Positions 6,340 through 13,296 of a stretch of 16,564 nucleotides of DNA are shown here, piece by piece (within the stretch, counting starts at the first letter, position 1; each line of letters begins with the position of its first letter). Source of the DNA: Bacillota bacterium. Lineage in GTDB: Bacteria > Bacillota > Clostridia > Christensenellales > SZUA-584. A program made the translations under genes and the position numbers. The notes beneath the pieces are model-generated. The model had not been told where the DNA came from, made no database searches, and worked only from the letters and a program-made list of their open reading frames with translations. Location of the stretch: assembly GCA_023436525.1 (NCBI GenBank), contig JAEZIW010000125.1, positions 1 through 16,564 on the forward strand, read 5' to 3'.

Positions 6340-7299
6340 ATGGACGAGAGACATTCCAGAAAAGATTTAATAAAGGTCGCAAAGCTTTATTACTTTGGCA
6401 ATCTGTCACAATCTGAAATTGCGCAGACGCTCGGCGTGTCCCGCCCGAAAATTTCGCGTATGCTTTCACAGGCGCGCTCTCAAAACATCGTGGAAATTAA
6501 GATTAAGGATTTTCCGATGATGGCCGAAGAAACAGCCGAGAAGATAAAGCAGCATTTCGGGCTATCCAGGGTTATCATTGCTGCTTCGGGCAACACGCCC
6601 GAACAATCAAAGCAGAGCGTCAGCAAAGAAGCGGGCGAATACTTAAACACCGTGCTGCAAGACGGCATGCAGATCGGCATCTCTTGGGGAACAACACTGC
6701 ATGCCATGATCAAACAATTCGAGCTGAAAAAGCGTCTCAGCGATGTGAATGTTGTTCAGCTGGCCGGAGGCATCCACTCGATCGGCTTTGATTTGGACAG
6801 CCGGGAGTTGGTTCGATCGCTCGCGCAAAAGCTCAACGCCACGTATTCAATACTGCAGATGCCCATGATTGTGACCAACAGCACCATTCGTGATTTGCTG
6901 CTTCAAGAACCGGAGGTAAAAAGCCATTTTGAAAGGTTCGATCAACTCGATATGGCTTTCGTCGGCATCGGGTCGATGATACCCGAAGAGTCGATCCCGT
7001 ACAAAGCGGGTTATATCACACTCGAGCAATCTCAAAACCTTGTGAACACGGGCTTTGCCGCCGATATCTGCGGCAACCGTATTTTCCTTGACGGGTCGAT
7101 ACGGCCCAACATTTTAACCGGCAGACTGATCAGCATATCACCCGAGCAGATGAAGCGGATCCCCAAAATTGTGGCGGTTGCTGCCGGAACAAATAAAGCG
7201 ATTCCCATTATCGCCGGTGCCAGAGGCAAATTTTTTAATGTGCTGATTATTGATGAAGTGGCCGCTCTGACGATTTTAGGCCTTGAGGGCTTGTCTTAG
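6340..7299 (+). CDS. SorC/DeoR-type sugar-binding transcriptional regulator
   Basis: DNA-binding regulator of the SorC family (relatives: SorC, DeoR of Bacillus, CggR, LsrR), which normally responds to phosphorylated sugars. The 319-residue length is typical. Residues 1-55 hold the helix-turn-helix (LIKVAKLYYFGNLSQSEIA, then GVSRPKISRML). The rest is the sugar-binding domain, with landmarks ISWGTTL, QLAGGIHS, MAFVGIGSM, GFAADICGNRIF and AGTNKAIPIIAGARG. The ATG at 6340 is preceded by GGAAAG 11 bases upstream; nearby ATGs at 6330 and 6336 are out of frame. It is transcribed divergently from the dehydrogenase operon, suggesting it controls that operon and itself. A SorC-type regulator is unusual for an acetoin-dehydrogenase-like operon and hints that the inducer is a sugar phosphate or a related hydroxyketone. 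Operator and ligand are unproven. Confidence 0.92.
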   Translation: MDERHSRKDLIKVAKLYYFGNLSQSEIAQTLGVSRPKISRMLSQARSQNIVEIKIKDFPMMAEETAEKIKQHFGLSRVIIAASGNTPEQSKQSVSKEAGEYLNTVLQDGMQIGISWGTTLHAMIKQFELKKRLSDVNVVQLAGGIHSIGFDLDSRELVRSLAQKLNATYSILQMPMIVTNSTIRDLLLQEPEVKSHFERFDQLDMAFVGIGSMIPEESIPYKAGYITLEQSQNLVNTGFAADICGNRIFLDGSIRPNILTGRLISISPEQMKRIPKIVAVAAGTNKAIPIIAGARGKFFNVLIIDEVAALTILGLEGLS

Positions 7300-7418
7300 G
7301 CGTTTTCTTGACTTTAAACCCCTTATTTATCACAATTGATGTTCGGCAGCTAGCCGCTGTGACCCTGGCTCTTTCAGTTATATTTTAGGCGTACTCATAT
7401 CGCAAAATCAGAAAACGC
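7300..7418. repeat. Inverted repeat framing the convergent intergenic region
   Basis: GCGTTTTCT (7300-7308) and AGAAAACGC (7410-7418) are perfect nine-base reverse complements about 100 bases apart, beginning right at the end of the regulator gene. The 187-base region between the converging genes (7300-7486) shows no gene and no clear hairpin terminator. It may be a decayed mobile element end pair or chance. Confidence 0.3.
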
Positions 7419-7486
7419 GGCAATCAAATTACATGAAAATTGGATTGAAACCATCTCTCCCTTTCAAAATTTCAGAAATATTTCCT

Positions 7487-8020
7487 CTATGGTACTTCCT
7501 CCTCAGTGTTCCACGCCGCTATCTGTGGCAGCAGGTCCGCAAACAATGCGTCTCTGTTTTCCTCGGTAATAATATAAACCCTTACGTTTGGATGTTGCTT
7601 CACCGATTGCAAAAAAGGCGTCTCTTTGCTTTTTACAGCCGCCAGCACCGGCACGCTGCCCGCCAGTGCTGCCAACACCTTGCCGCAGAAAGCTGCCGCA
7701 CCGCTCTCCAAGAACCCAAGCTCATCCATCAGCACAAGAGTTCCCGGCTGCACGTCCAGCAGCGAAGCGCCGTAACCATCAAACACCTGCGGGTATGGGT
7801 GTGCGCCCGCCCCGTCAATTAAGCCGACACGATTATTATCGGTGCAGTGCTGTTCCCCCGTTGCGGGATGAATATACACCTCGTGCGTGCCGCTGAGGCT
7901 GCCGTGCAGCCGCTTGGTTACAAATCCGCACAGCGGGCGCGTGCTTTCGCGCAGCAGCTTTTGTATCAGCGTGCTTTTGCCCACGCCGACATCGCCGCAA
8001 ATCAATATATGCCGCACCAT
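7487..8020 (-). CDS. P-loop NTPase of the THEP1-like nucleoside-triphosphatase family
   Basis: A 177-residue cytoplasmic P-loop protein. The Walker A motif GDVGVGKST is at residues 9-17 and the Walker B motif LVLMDELGFLES around 95-106. This layout and the size match the THEP1 (COG1618) nucleoside-triphosphatase family, whose usual Walker B is DEIGKME; a MobB-like GTP-binding protein is a weaker alternative. I chose the ATG at 8020, preceded by GGGGGTGA; a longer frame from 8101 would add 27 unconserved residues through the hairpin at 8090-8111. It is the last gene of the transport cluster, about 106 bases after the binding-protein gene. THEP1 proteins hydrolyse NTPs in vitro but their cellular role is unclear; here a part in handling the imported cargo is inference from position. 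Confidence 0.82.
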   Translation of the reverse strand: MVRHILICGDVGVGKSTLIQKLLRESTRPLCGFVTKRLHGSLSGTHEVYIHPATGEQHCTDNNRVGLIDGAGAHPYPQVFDGYGASLLDVQPGTLVLMDELGFLESGAAAFCGKVLAALAGSVPVLAAVKSKETPFLQSVKQHPNVRVYIITEENRDALFADLLPQIAAWNTEEEVP

Positions 8021-8089
8021 TTCACCCCCATGTTGCTTTTGAATCACCTTCAGTTTACTGCATTCTGCCATTCTTCGCAAACATGGCAA

Positions 8090-8111
8090 GAGCCGGCGCA
8101 AAGGCCGGCTC
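8090..8111 (-). terminator. GC-rich intercistronic hairpin between binding-protein and NTPase genes
   Basis: GAGCCGGC and GCCGGCTC form a perfect eight-base stem with a six-base loop, 16 bases past the stop codon of the binding-protein gene. No T run follows, so it is not a complete intrinsic terminator. It more likely stabilises the upstream mRNA or attenuates expression of the NTPase, letting the binding protein be made in excess. Confidence 0.55.
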
Positions 8112-8126
8112 CATGCTGTTTACTTG

Positions 8127-9254
8127 TTATTCCACTGTTTTTCCAATCGAGTTTGCAACCAGTGCGTCGTACTGCTCCCGCGTGATATCGCAGTGATAGA
8201 TGAGCTTATAGCACTTCGTCACCTCTTCATACAGATCATACTGTGCCGCATCCGGATAAAGCAGCTTCGCCATCCACAGCATGCCAAGGCAGCGCTGCAC
8301 CGACGGCGGGAAACCCATCCAGTTATACGGCGCCGACGGCACCTCATAATACTTGCCGCTGGAAATCGCGTTCACCTTTTGCCATGCTTTGTCCTCGGCC
8401 ACCGTGCTATAAATACTGTCCGGCGCAAACAGTATCACGTCGGGATTCCAAAGCAGTATCTGCTCCATATCCACCTCGTTGCCGGAGCCCTTGGAGGATG
8501 GGTCTTCCACCACGGCCACGTTATCGGAAAGCATGTCGATCACTCCCGCGTGGTAAGACGAATTGGCCATTACGCTCAGGCCCTTATCGCCAAGGCAGTA
8601 AAGCAGCTTGGTTTTCGTGACATCCTCGGATATCTGCTGCATGCGGCTGTACACATCGTCGCAAAACGCTGCGAGTTCTTCGGCCTCATCCGGCATATTC
8701 AGCAGTTCGCCGAGCCTCCTGTACGCTTCGTCCATCGTTGATGTGGTGGCGGTGATGTGCACAAACGGAACGCCCGTTTGCTGCTGCAAGGCATCAAGGT
8801 CTTCCACGATTGTTTTCTTGGGTTCGCCGACATCAATAACCACCTCGGCACCGCTTGCAAGCAATGTTTCGAGATTCATCTCGCCCTTACCGCCGTAGAG
8901 CTGGCCAAGCAGCGGCAGGTTATAATATTCAGTGGCCAAAAACTCTTCCGCCGTTGCGTCCCATTCTTCCGCGATGCCCGCCAGTTTATCGGGCGCGAGC
9001 GCAAAAACATAAATCTGCGCCATCGGGCCCGATATGGCAACCTTGGTGATGTTCGCCGGCACCTCAACCTCCCGCCCGGCAGAATCGGTAAACACAACCG
9101 TAGACGGCTGCTGTTCCTCAGCGGCTGCAGACGGTTCAACCGCCGCTGTTGCGGACGGCACCTCAGACGGCTGAACAGATACCGCAGGCGTGCATCCCGC
9201 CAGCGCTGACAGCAGCATCAATACAGCAATCAGCCGTATCAAATTCTTTCTCAT
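8127..9254 (-). CDS. ABC transporter substrate-binding lipoprotein (iron-complex/cobalamin/molybdate type)
   Basis: Extracellular binding lipoprotein of a BtuCD/FecCD-type importer. Residues 1-21 form a lipoprotein signal: MRKN, a hydrophobic core, then the lipobox LSALAGC with C21 as the lipidated residue. A Ser/Ala/Pro/Glu-rich tether (about 22-50) follows. The binding fold starts at VVFTDSAGREVEVPANITKV, the typical opening of the periplasmic-binding-protein 2 (TroA-like) fold, and includes NLETLLASGAEVVID and LLWNPDVILFAP. The C-terminal segment YNWMGFPPSVQRCLGMLWMA resembles binding proteins for metal chelates or oxyanions; the specific ligand is not known. AAGGAG seven bases before the ATG at 9254 lies inside the last codons of the methyltransferase gene, three bases away, indicating coupled translation. 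375 residues is normal for the family. Confidence 0.92.
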   Translation of the reverse strand: MRKNLIRLIAVLMLLSALAGCTPAVSVQPSEVPSATAAVEPSAAAEEQQPSTVVFTDSAGREVEVPANITKVAISGPMAQIYVFALAPDKLAGIAEEWDATAEEFLATEYYNLPLLGQLYGGKGEMNLETLLASGAEVVIDVGEPKKTIVEDLDALQQQTGVPFVHITATTSTMDEAYRRLGELLNMPDEAEELAAFCDDVYSRMQQISEDVTKTKLLYCLGDKGLSVMANSSYHAGVIDMLSDNVAVVEDPSSKGSGNEVDMEQILLWNPDVILFAPDSIYSTVAEDKAWQKVNAISSGKYYEVPSAPYNWMGFPPSVQRCLGMLWMAKLLYPDAAQYDLYEEVTKCYKLIYHCDITREQYDALVANSIGKTVE

Positions 9255-9257
9255 TGT

Positions 9258-9998
9258 TCACTCCTTAAAAATCTCTGTTTCGGGAATATCACCCGTATCA
9301 ATCACAATCATGCCCATGCGTTTGAGCGACGGCAGATAATACGGATACTCATGAGACGGCTGCTCAATCAATCGCTTTTTGACGTCATCTTCGGCGATAT
9401 GTTCATCGCTGTCGTTGCTGTATACGCGAAAGAATGTAACGGCTTCTTCCAATCTGCGAAACGGCTGCCCCAGTTCGGCTTCAATGATCTCACAGCGATA
9501 AGGAATCTTCAGCAAATCGAGCTCTGCACAAGCCAGCTTCAGCGTGTGCCGCCCAATCGGTTTCTCGGTCAGCGAAAACCGATGAACAGCCCAGTCTCTT
9601 TTGATAAGAATAACCTTGCCGCGGCATTGTGCTTTCGCGATACGCAGCGATTCGCGTGTTTCACCGAAAAAGCAGAACACCATCACATCGTACGGCCTTT
9701 CGGGCGGGCAGCAAGCGATATCCCCTTCGATGACTTGAATGTTCCGCAAGCCGTATCGCCGGATGTTGCGTTTCAGCACCGCCAGCGCCTTGGGCGCTAT
9801 ATCCACGGCATTCACAGATTTGCAGTATGGCGACAATTCAAGGCACAGGTACCCAAGGCCGCAGCCCGCATCGCAAACAAAAGCACCCGGAGAAACATAG
9901 GCACCGATTTTGGCAGCCAGCTCGCGGTGATACGAGCCGTATTCGGACGCTTCGCACATAAACCGTATGATATCGTCGGTGTATTGCGCCATTTTCAT
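9258..9998 (-). CDS. Class I SAM-dependent methyltransferase embedded in the ABC transporter operon
   Basis: A soluble protein of 246 residues with a class I methyltransferase fold. The SAM-binding motif I is VCDAGCGLGYL (41-51), the acidic residue after strand 2 is D66 in VNAVDI, and EGDIA (91-95) and YDVMVFCFFG (103-112) supply the next motifs. The C-terminal half (KRDWAVHRFSLTEKPIGRHT...) matches no family I can name; no NPPY motif of nucleic-acid N-methylases is present, so a small-molecule substrate seems more likely. The start at 9998 is set by AAAGGAG at 10008-10014, nine bases upstream; the frame extends to 10079 but the extra residues are not supported. It sits between the ATPase gene (88 bases upstream) and the binding-protein gene (3 bases downstream), so it is part of the transport operon. 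Confidence 0.85.
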   Translation of the reverse strand: MKMAQYTDDIIRFMCEASEYGSYHRELAAKIGAYVSPGAFVCDAGCGLGYLCLELSPYCKSVNAVDIAPKALAVLKRNIRRYGLRNIQVIEGDIACCPPERPYDVMVFCFFGETRESLRIAKAQCRGKVILIKRDWAVHRFSLTEKPIGRHTLKLACAELDLLKIPYRCEIIEAELGQPFRRLEEAVTFFRVYSNDSDEHIAEDDVKKRLIEQPSHEYPYYLPSLKRMGMIVIDTGDIPETEIFKE

Positions 9999-10085
9999 TC
10001 GCCTTTTCTCCTTTTGTAAATATTGATTCAGTGAGGAATGACGGGCGCGGAATAGCCATATGCGGCACCCCGAATTCATCAGCGT

Positions 10086-10853
10086 TTACTTTAATACCGG
10101 AACGATGATGCGGCCATGCTCGGTCTGCGTGATTCTAACGTCCACGCCATAGAGCAGCCGCAGCAGCGCTTCGTCCATCACCTGATCAGGCGCACCCCAT
10201 GCCGCGATGCGTCCGTCCTTAAGCGCCAAAATTGTATCGGAAAAAAACATCGCGTGCTGCGGATTGTGCGACGACATGATGACGGTATAACCGCTATGTG
10301 TCAGCCGCCGGATTTCCTGCAGCACCAGCAGCTGATTGCCAAAATCGAGATTGGAGGTTGGCTCATCCATAAGCAGCACCCCGGCCTGCTGTGCCAGCGC
10401 ACGCGCAATAAGCACCAGCTGCTGCTCGCCTCCGCTCAGATTCAAATAGTTCTTCGCCGCAAGGCTGCCGATACCAACCTGCTCCAGCGCGGCGTGTGCA
10501 GCGGTTATTTGCTTTTTGCCGGGCGAAACGATGGTCTCCAATTGATGCGCCATACCCATTATGACAACATCGAGCACAGCGTAGTTGAAAATTGGATGGT
10601 GGGCCTGTGGTATATACGCGAACAGCCGCGCCAGCTCACGCGGCGGTATTTTGGCTGTGTCCTTATCGCCCGCGCGCACGCTGCCTGTATAGCCCGCGAG
10701 CAAGCCGAGCATACATTTAAACAGCGTGCTTTTGCCGACGCCATTTGGCCCGAGCACCGAAAGCAGCTCACCCTCTTTCACCGAGAAGCTGATATCTTGC
10801 AGCACTGTATGCAAACCGTATGAAAAGCCGAGCCCACAAACGTCTATATTCAT
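10086..10853 (-). CDS. ABC transporter ATP-binding protein, FecE/BtuD type
   Basis: Cytoplasmic ATPase that powers the importer. The 255 residues contain Walker A GPNGVGKST (35-43), the Q-loop glutamine in YIPQAHH (about 83), the signature LSGGEQQLVLIARAL (139-153), Walker B VLLMDEPTSNLD (159-170) and the switch histidine in MSSHNPQH (196). These match the iron-chelate/cobalamin importer ATPases, and the length is normal for them. The start overlaps the permease stop by four bases (ATGA), strong evidence for coupled translation and a shared complex. Cargo cannot be told from the ATPase. Confidence 0.95.
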   Translation of the reverse strand: MNIDVCGLGFSYGLHTVLQDISFSVKEGELLSVLGPNGVGKSTLFKCMLGLLAGYTGSVRAGDKDTAKIPPRELARLFAYIPQAHHPIFNYAVLDVVIMGMAHQLETIVSPGKKQITAAHAALEQVGIGSLAAKNYLNLSGGEQQLVLIARALAQQAGVLLMDEPTSNLDFGNQLLVLQEIRRLTHSGYTVIMSSHNPQHAMFFSDTILALKDGRIAAWGAPDQVMDEALLRLLYGVDVRITQTEHGRIIVPVLK

Positions 10854-11917
10854 CCTTTTCTCCTCATCATCAAATAGATGAAAAACGGTGCGCCCACAAA
10901 TGCCGTGAGTATGCCGATGGGTATTTCGGTCGCCAGCAGATTCCGCGAAACATTATCGACCACCAGCATGAAAGCTGCGCCGAACAGGATGCTGGCGGGC
11001 ATCAGAAATTTATAGTTGTTGCCCACAAAGCGGCGGCTTAAGTGCGGAATAACAAGCCCCACCCAGCCGATCACCCCGCTTACCGACACGCTGGCGGCGG
11101 TGATCAATGTGGCACAAATGATGATGACAAAACGCAGCAAGCTGGCGTTGATGCCCATTGTTTTGGCTTCGTCGTCACCCAGCGTCAGCAGATTAATGCG
11201 CCATCGCAGTAAAATGAGCGGAATGAGGCCAGCCGCCATCGGAATGACGGCAAAAAGCACCTCCTGGGTTCTTGCGCCTGCGAGGCTGCCCATCAGCCAG
11301 TAGGTGATTTGAGGCAGTATGTTGTTCGGGTCGGCCACCAGCTTGATATACGATGTGGCTGCCGAAAACAGCGAGCTGATCATAATGCCCGCCAGTATCA
11401 AATTGAGCACGCGGGCGCCTCTCGCGCGCTGACCGATCAGATAAACAAGGCATACCGTCAGCAGGCTGAACGCAAAGGCCATTGCCGTAATCATGCTGAC
11501 GGAGCCGCCGAGAAATATAGCCAGCGCCGCACCAAACGCGGCCCCCGACGACGCACCGAGTATATCCGGCGCGGCCATGGGGTTTTGGAACACACCCTGA
11601 TACGATGCGCCTGCCGCAGACAAACAGCCGCCCACCAGACAACCAAGCAGTATACGCGGCAAACGTATATTGAACACGACGGTTTCCATGTTGTCTGTCC
11701 ATGTTTTGGGTATATCAAATATGAGGTTTGCTAATATTTTGAGCAGCTGACTTAAAGGAACGCCGTATCGGCCGATGCAAAATGACGCCAAACATAAAGC
11801 CACTAAAACAAAACCGAGAATAACAAGCCGTCGTCTCGGTCGGGCATACAACAGATTGGCATGCTGCCATTCTTTTTCGGATATAACCGGAGTCTTTTTG
11901 TTCTGCATGTATGACAT
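10850..11917 (-). CDS. ABC transporter permease, FecCD/BtuC family
   Basis: Membrane permease, expected as a homodimer of about ten helices per chain. The 355 residues include the family hallmarks RLPRILLGCLVGGCLSAAG, QGVFQNPMAAPDILGASSGA, and the late GVIGWVGLVIPHLSRRFVG coupling region, followed by FGAAFMLVVDNVSR and the ending GAPFFIYLMMRRKG. About 30 charged residues precede the first helix. It is the first gene of the five-gene operon, facing the IclR-family gene across a 149-base gap. ATG codons at 11917 and 11908 are both possible; neither has a strong ribosome site (GAAAG lies close to the first). Only one permease is encoded here, consistent with a homodimer. Confidence 0.94.
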   Translation of the reverse strand: MSYMQNKKTPVISEKEWQHANLLYARPRRRLVILGFVLVALCLASFCIGRYGVPLSQLLKILANLIFDIPKTWTDNMETVVFNIRLPRILLGCLVGGCLSAAGASYQGVFQNPMAAPDILGASSGAAFGAALAIFLGGSVSMITAMAFAFSLLTVCLVYLIGQRARGARVLNLILAGIMISSLFSAATSYIKLVADPNNILPQITYWLMGSLAGARTQEVLFAVIPMAAGLIPLILLRWRINLLTLGDDEAKTMGINASLLRFVIIICATLITAASVSVSGVIGWVGLVIPHLSRRFVGNNYKFLMPASILFGAAFMLVVDNVSRNLLATEIPIGILTAFVGAPFFIYLMMRRKG

Positions 11918-11975
11918 CTTTCGAGTGATTTATTCTCATCATATGGGATGAACGAACCTTATACAAGCTGTTTTG

Positions 11976-12011
11976 TTCGGCATTCCCGAATTATAATTCG
12001 GCTATTTCGAA
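11976..12011. promoter_or_regulatory. Candidate operator array of TTCGG/CCGAA half-sites between IclR gene and transport operon
   Basis: The stretch holds TTCGG (11976-11980), CCCGAA (11985-11990), TTCGG (11997-12001) and TTCGAA (about 12006-12011). The centre, CCGAATTATAATTCGG at 11986-12001, is a perfect 16-base palindrome with a TATAAT-like core on both strands. IclR-family proteins bind palindromic or repeated sites in such divergent regions, so this is the natural operator for the adjacent regulator. It lies just upstream of the IclR promoter and within the likely control region of the transport operon. Confidence 0.55.
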
Positions 12012-12017
12012 TAATAC

Positions 12018-12047
12018 TTTACCCAAAGCACGGTGGTGTGCTAGAAT
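12018..12047 (+). promoter_or_regulatory. Promoter of the IclR-family gene
   Basis: TTTACC (12018-12023) and TAGAAT (12042-12047) are separated by 18 bases, matching four and five of six consensus positions. The AAAGGAG ribosome site (12054-12060) follows, so the leader is short. The palindromic array lies immediately upstream, a fit for autoregulation. Confidence 0.5.
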
Positions 12048-12066
12048 TGAAAAAAAGGAGAAAGCT

Positions 12067-12834
12067 ATGCTCGAACAGCCTAATCATGTAAAATCGGTCG
12101 CCAAAGCGATCCGCCTGATCGATTATTTTGCCGAGGCAAGGCGGCCGTTGTCGCTGCAGGAGCTTGCGCAAGTAACCGGTATGCCCAAAAGCACCGTGCA
12201 CGGGCTGCTGGCACCGTTACGCGAAAGCGGGATGATCAGCCAGGCTGCCGACGGAAAGTATCACTTGGGCATCCGTCTTTTTGAGCTTGGCAGCATCGTC
12301 AGCGCGTCGTGGAATATCGTGCCGCTTGCGCGTCCGCATCTGCAAAACATCGCGATACAGACCGGCCAGTCGGTACAGCTTTCCATGATTGATAAGGGTG
12401 AGGTGCTGATTGTGGACTATGCAGACACCAACAGTTCGCTTCGCGTGGTGACCGAGGTGGGCGACAGGCTGCCTGTGCACAGCACAGCCGCAGGCAAGGC
12501 CATGCTGGCCTACCTGCCCAAGGTGCAGGCAGAGAGTTTGCTGAAAGGTGAACTGGTTTCGTTTACACCGCATACAATAGCCACAGCCGGGGGTATGGAT
12601 ACGGAAATCGAGAAAATACGCGCCCGTGGCATCGCCGTGGAAGACGGCGAGCATCGCATCGGGCTGCGCGGTGCCGCCGCACCGGTATTCAACATTCACG
12701 GTGAACCGCGGTATGCCTTGGGTGTGATCGGTATGTTTCGGCGCACATCCAGCGAAGAATTTCAGACCGCAGCGGAGCTGGTGCGCAGCGCCGCCGAGCA
12801 GATATCCAAGGATTTGGGATACAGACCGGCGTGA
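12067..12834 (+). CDS. IclR-family transcriptional regulator
   Basis: A 255-residue regulator with the two IclR-family domains. Residues 8-65 are the winged helix-turn-helix (VAKAIRLIDYFAEARRPLSL, then TGMPKSTVHGLLAPL and KYHLGIRLFELG). Residues 80-250 are the effector-binding domain, with the family patterns LPVHSTAAGKAMLAYLP, ARGIAVEDGEHRIGLRGAAA and APVFN, then ALGVIGMF. The start is firmly set by AAAGGAG six bases before the ATG at 12067. It is divergent from the transport operon, with palindromic sites between them, so it probably regulates that operon and itself. IclR proteins usually sense small organic acids or aromatic compounds rather than metals, which is a hint that the transporter's cargo or its processing has an organic ligand component; this is inference. 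Confidence 0.93.
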   Translation: MLEQPNHVKSVAKAIRLIDYFAEARRPLSLQELAQVTGMPKSTVHGLLAPLRESGMISQAADGKYHLGIRLFELGSIVSASWNIVPLARPHLQNIAIQTGQSVQLSMIDKGEVLIVDYADTNSSLRVVTEVGDRLPVHSTAAGKAMLAYLPKVQAESLLKGELVSFTPHTIATAGGMDTEIEKIRARGIAVEDGEHRIGLRGAAAPVFNIHGEPRYALGVIGMFRRTSSEEFQTAAELVRSAAEQISKDLGYRPA

Positions 12835-12850
12835 AGTTTCAATTCATTGA

Positions 12851-12888
12851 ATAAAAATAAGAGATTCCTGTACTCCGAAGGGGTATGG
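12851..12888 (+). repeat. GAA-loop hairpin repeat, copy 1
   Basis: An AT-rich lead (ATAAAAATAAGAGATTCCTG) is followed by TACTCC-GAA-GGGGTA (12871-12885), a six-pair stem with one T-G wobble and a three-base loop. Copies 2 and 3 share the lead and hairpin in the same orientation. Confidence 0.5.
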
Positions 12889-13045
12889 CCGCAGCGATCG
12901 CTGTATACAATAACGCAGAGCGATACAAAGATCGGGCATCAACGAAACGGGGCTGTCTGTTAGAGAAATACAACGCAAATCGCGGCAAACGCCGCCAATA
13001 GGACTCTTTTTTCAATATTTAAGAGCTTTCTCAACTCACAAAATC

Positions 13046-13079
13046 TTAAAAAGAAATACCGGTATCCCGAAGGCGTATG
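13046..13079 (+). repeat. GAA-loop hairpin repeat, copy 2
   Basis: Lead TTAAAAAGAAATACCGG, then TATCCC-GAA-GGCGTA (13063-13077). One mismatch and one T-G pair weaken the stem. The palindrome ATACCGGTAT (13056-13065) overlaps its left side. This is the most diverged copy. Confidence 0.4.
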
Positions 13080-13142
13080 ATTAAGGCATGCAATTTCACA
13101 CTATCTCGCGGATAGGTCATACCCCATCCTTACAATTAACAG

Positions 13143-13179
13143 AATAAAAAAAGAGATGCCTGTACCCTGAAAGGGTATA
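13143..13179 (+). repeat. GAA-loop hairpin repeat, copy 3
   Basis: Lead AATAAAAAAAGAGATGCCTG, then TACCCT-GAA-AGGGTA (13163-13177), a perfect six-pair stem. It is the best copy; the lead differs little from copy 1. A partial inverted copy (TCATACCCCAT) lies shortly before it at 13117-13127. Confidence 0.5.
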
Positions 13180-13207
13180 CTCTGTGGTTGCCTCAAATAA
13201 TAAAAGC

Positions 13208-13249
13208 GGAACGACATACCCCATTCGGGGCACAAGCGGAGGTCGTTCC
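13208..13249. repeat. Nested stem-loop containing an inverted copy of the hairpin repeat
   Basis: An outer perfect eight-base stem GGAACGAC/GTCGTTCC (13208-13215 and 13242-13249) encloses an inner hairpin TACCCC-ATTC-GGGGCA (13217-13232). Read on the minus strand the inner part is copy 4 of the GAA-loop repeat. The outer GGAACGAC...GTCGTTCCC arms resemble an intergenic repeat frequent in Clostridia genomes (from memory). Confidence 0.5.
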
Positions 13250-13296
13250 CTACAACAAAACTGAAGCATAAAAAGAGATATATGAGTTTTCAAAAA

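Noticed and set aside
8021..8101. Extended N-terminus of the NTPase from ATG 8101
   Set aside because: The extra 27 residues are encoded partly by the intercistronic hairpin, while GGGGGTGA precedes the ATG at 8020 and the Walker A motif sits at the expected distance from it.
9999..10079. Extended N-terminus of the methyltransferase from 10079
   Set aside because: AAAGGAG at 10008-10014 lies inside the extension at the right distance from the ATG at 9998, and the extra residues show no conserved pattern.
11918..12066. Cobalamin or other riboswitch in front of the transport operon
   Set aside because: The gap is only 149 bases and is shared with the divergent IclR promoter. No cobalamin-type conserved box was seen; the structure present is palindromic operator-like DNA.
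12851..13249. CRISPR array
   Set aside because: Repeats are few, diverged, in both orientations and irregularly spaced, with no uniform spacers and no cas genes in the window.
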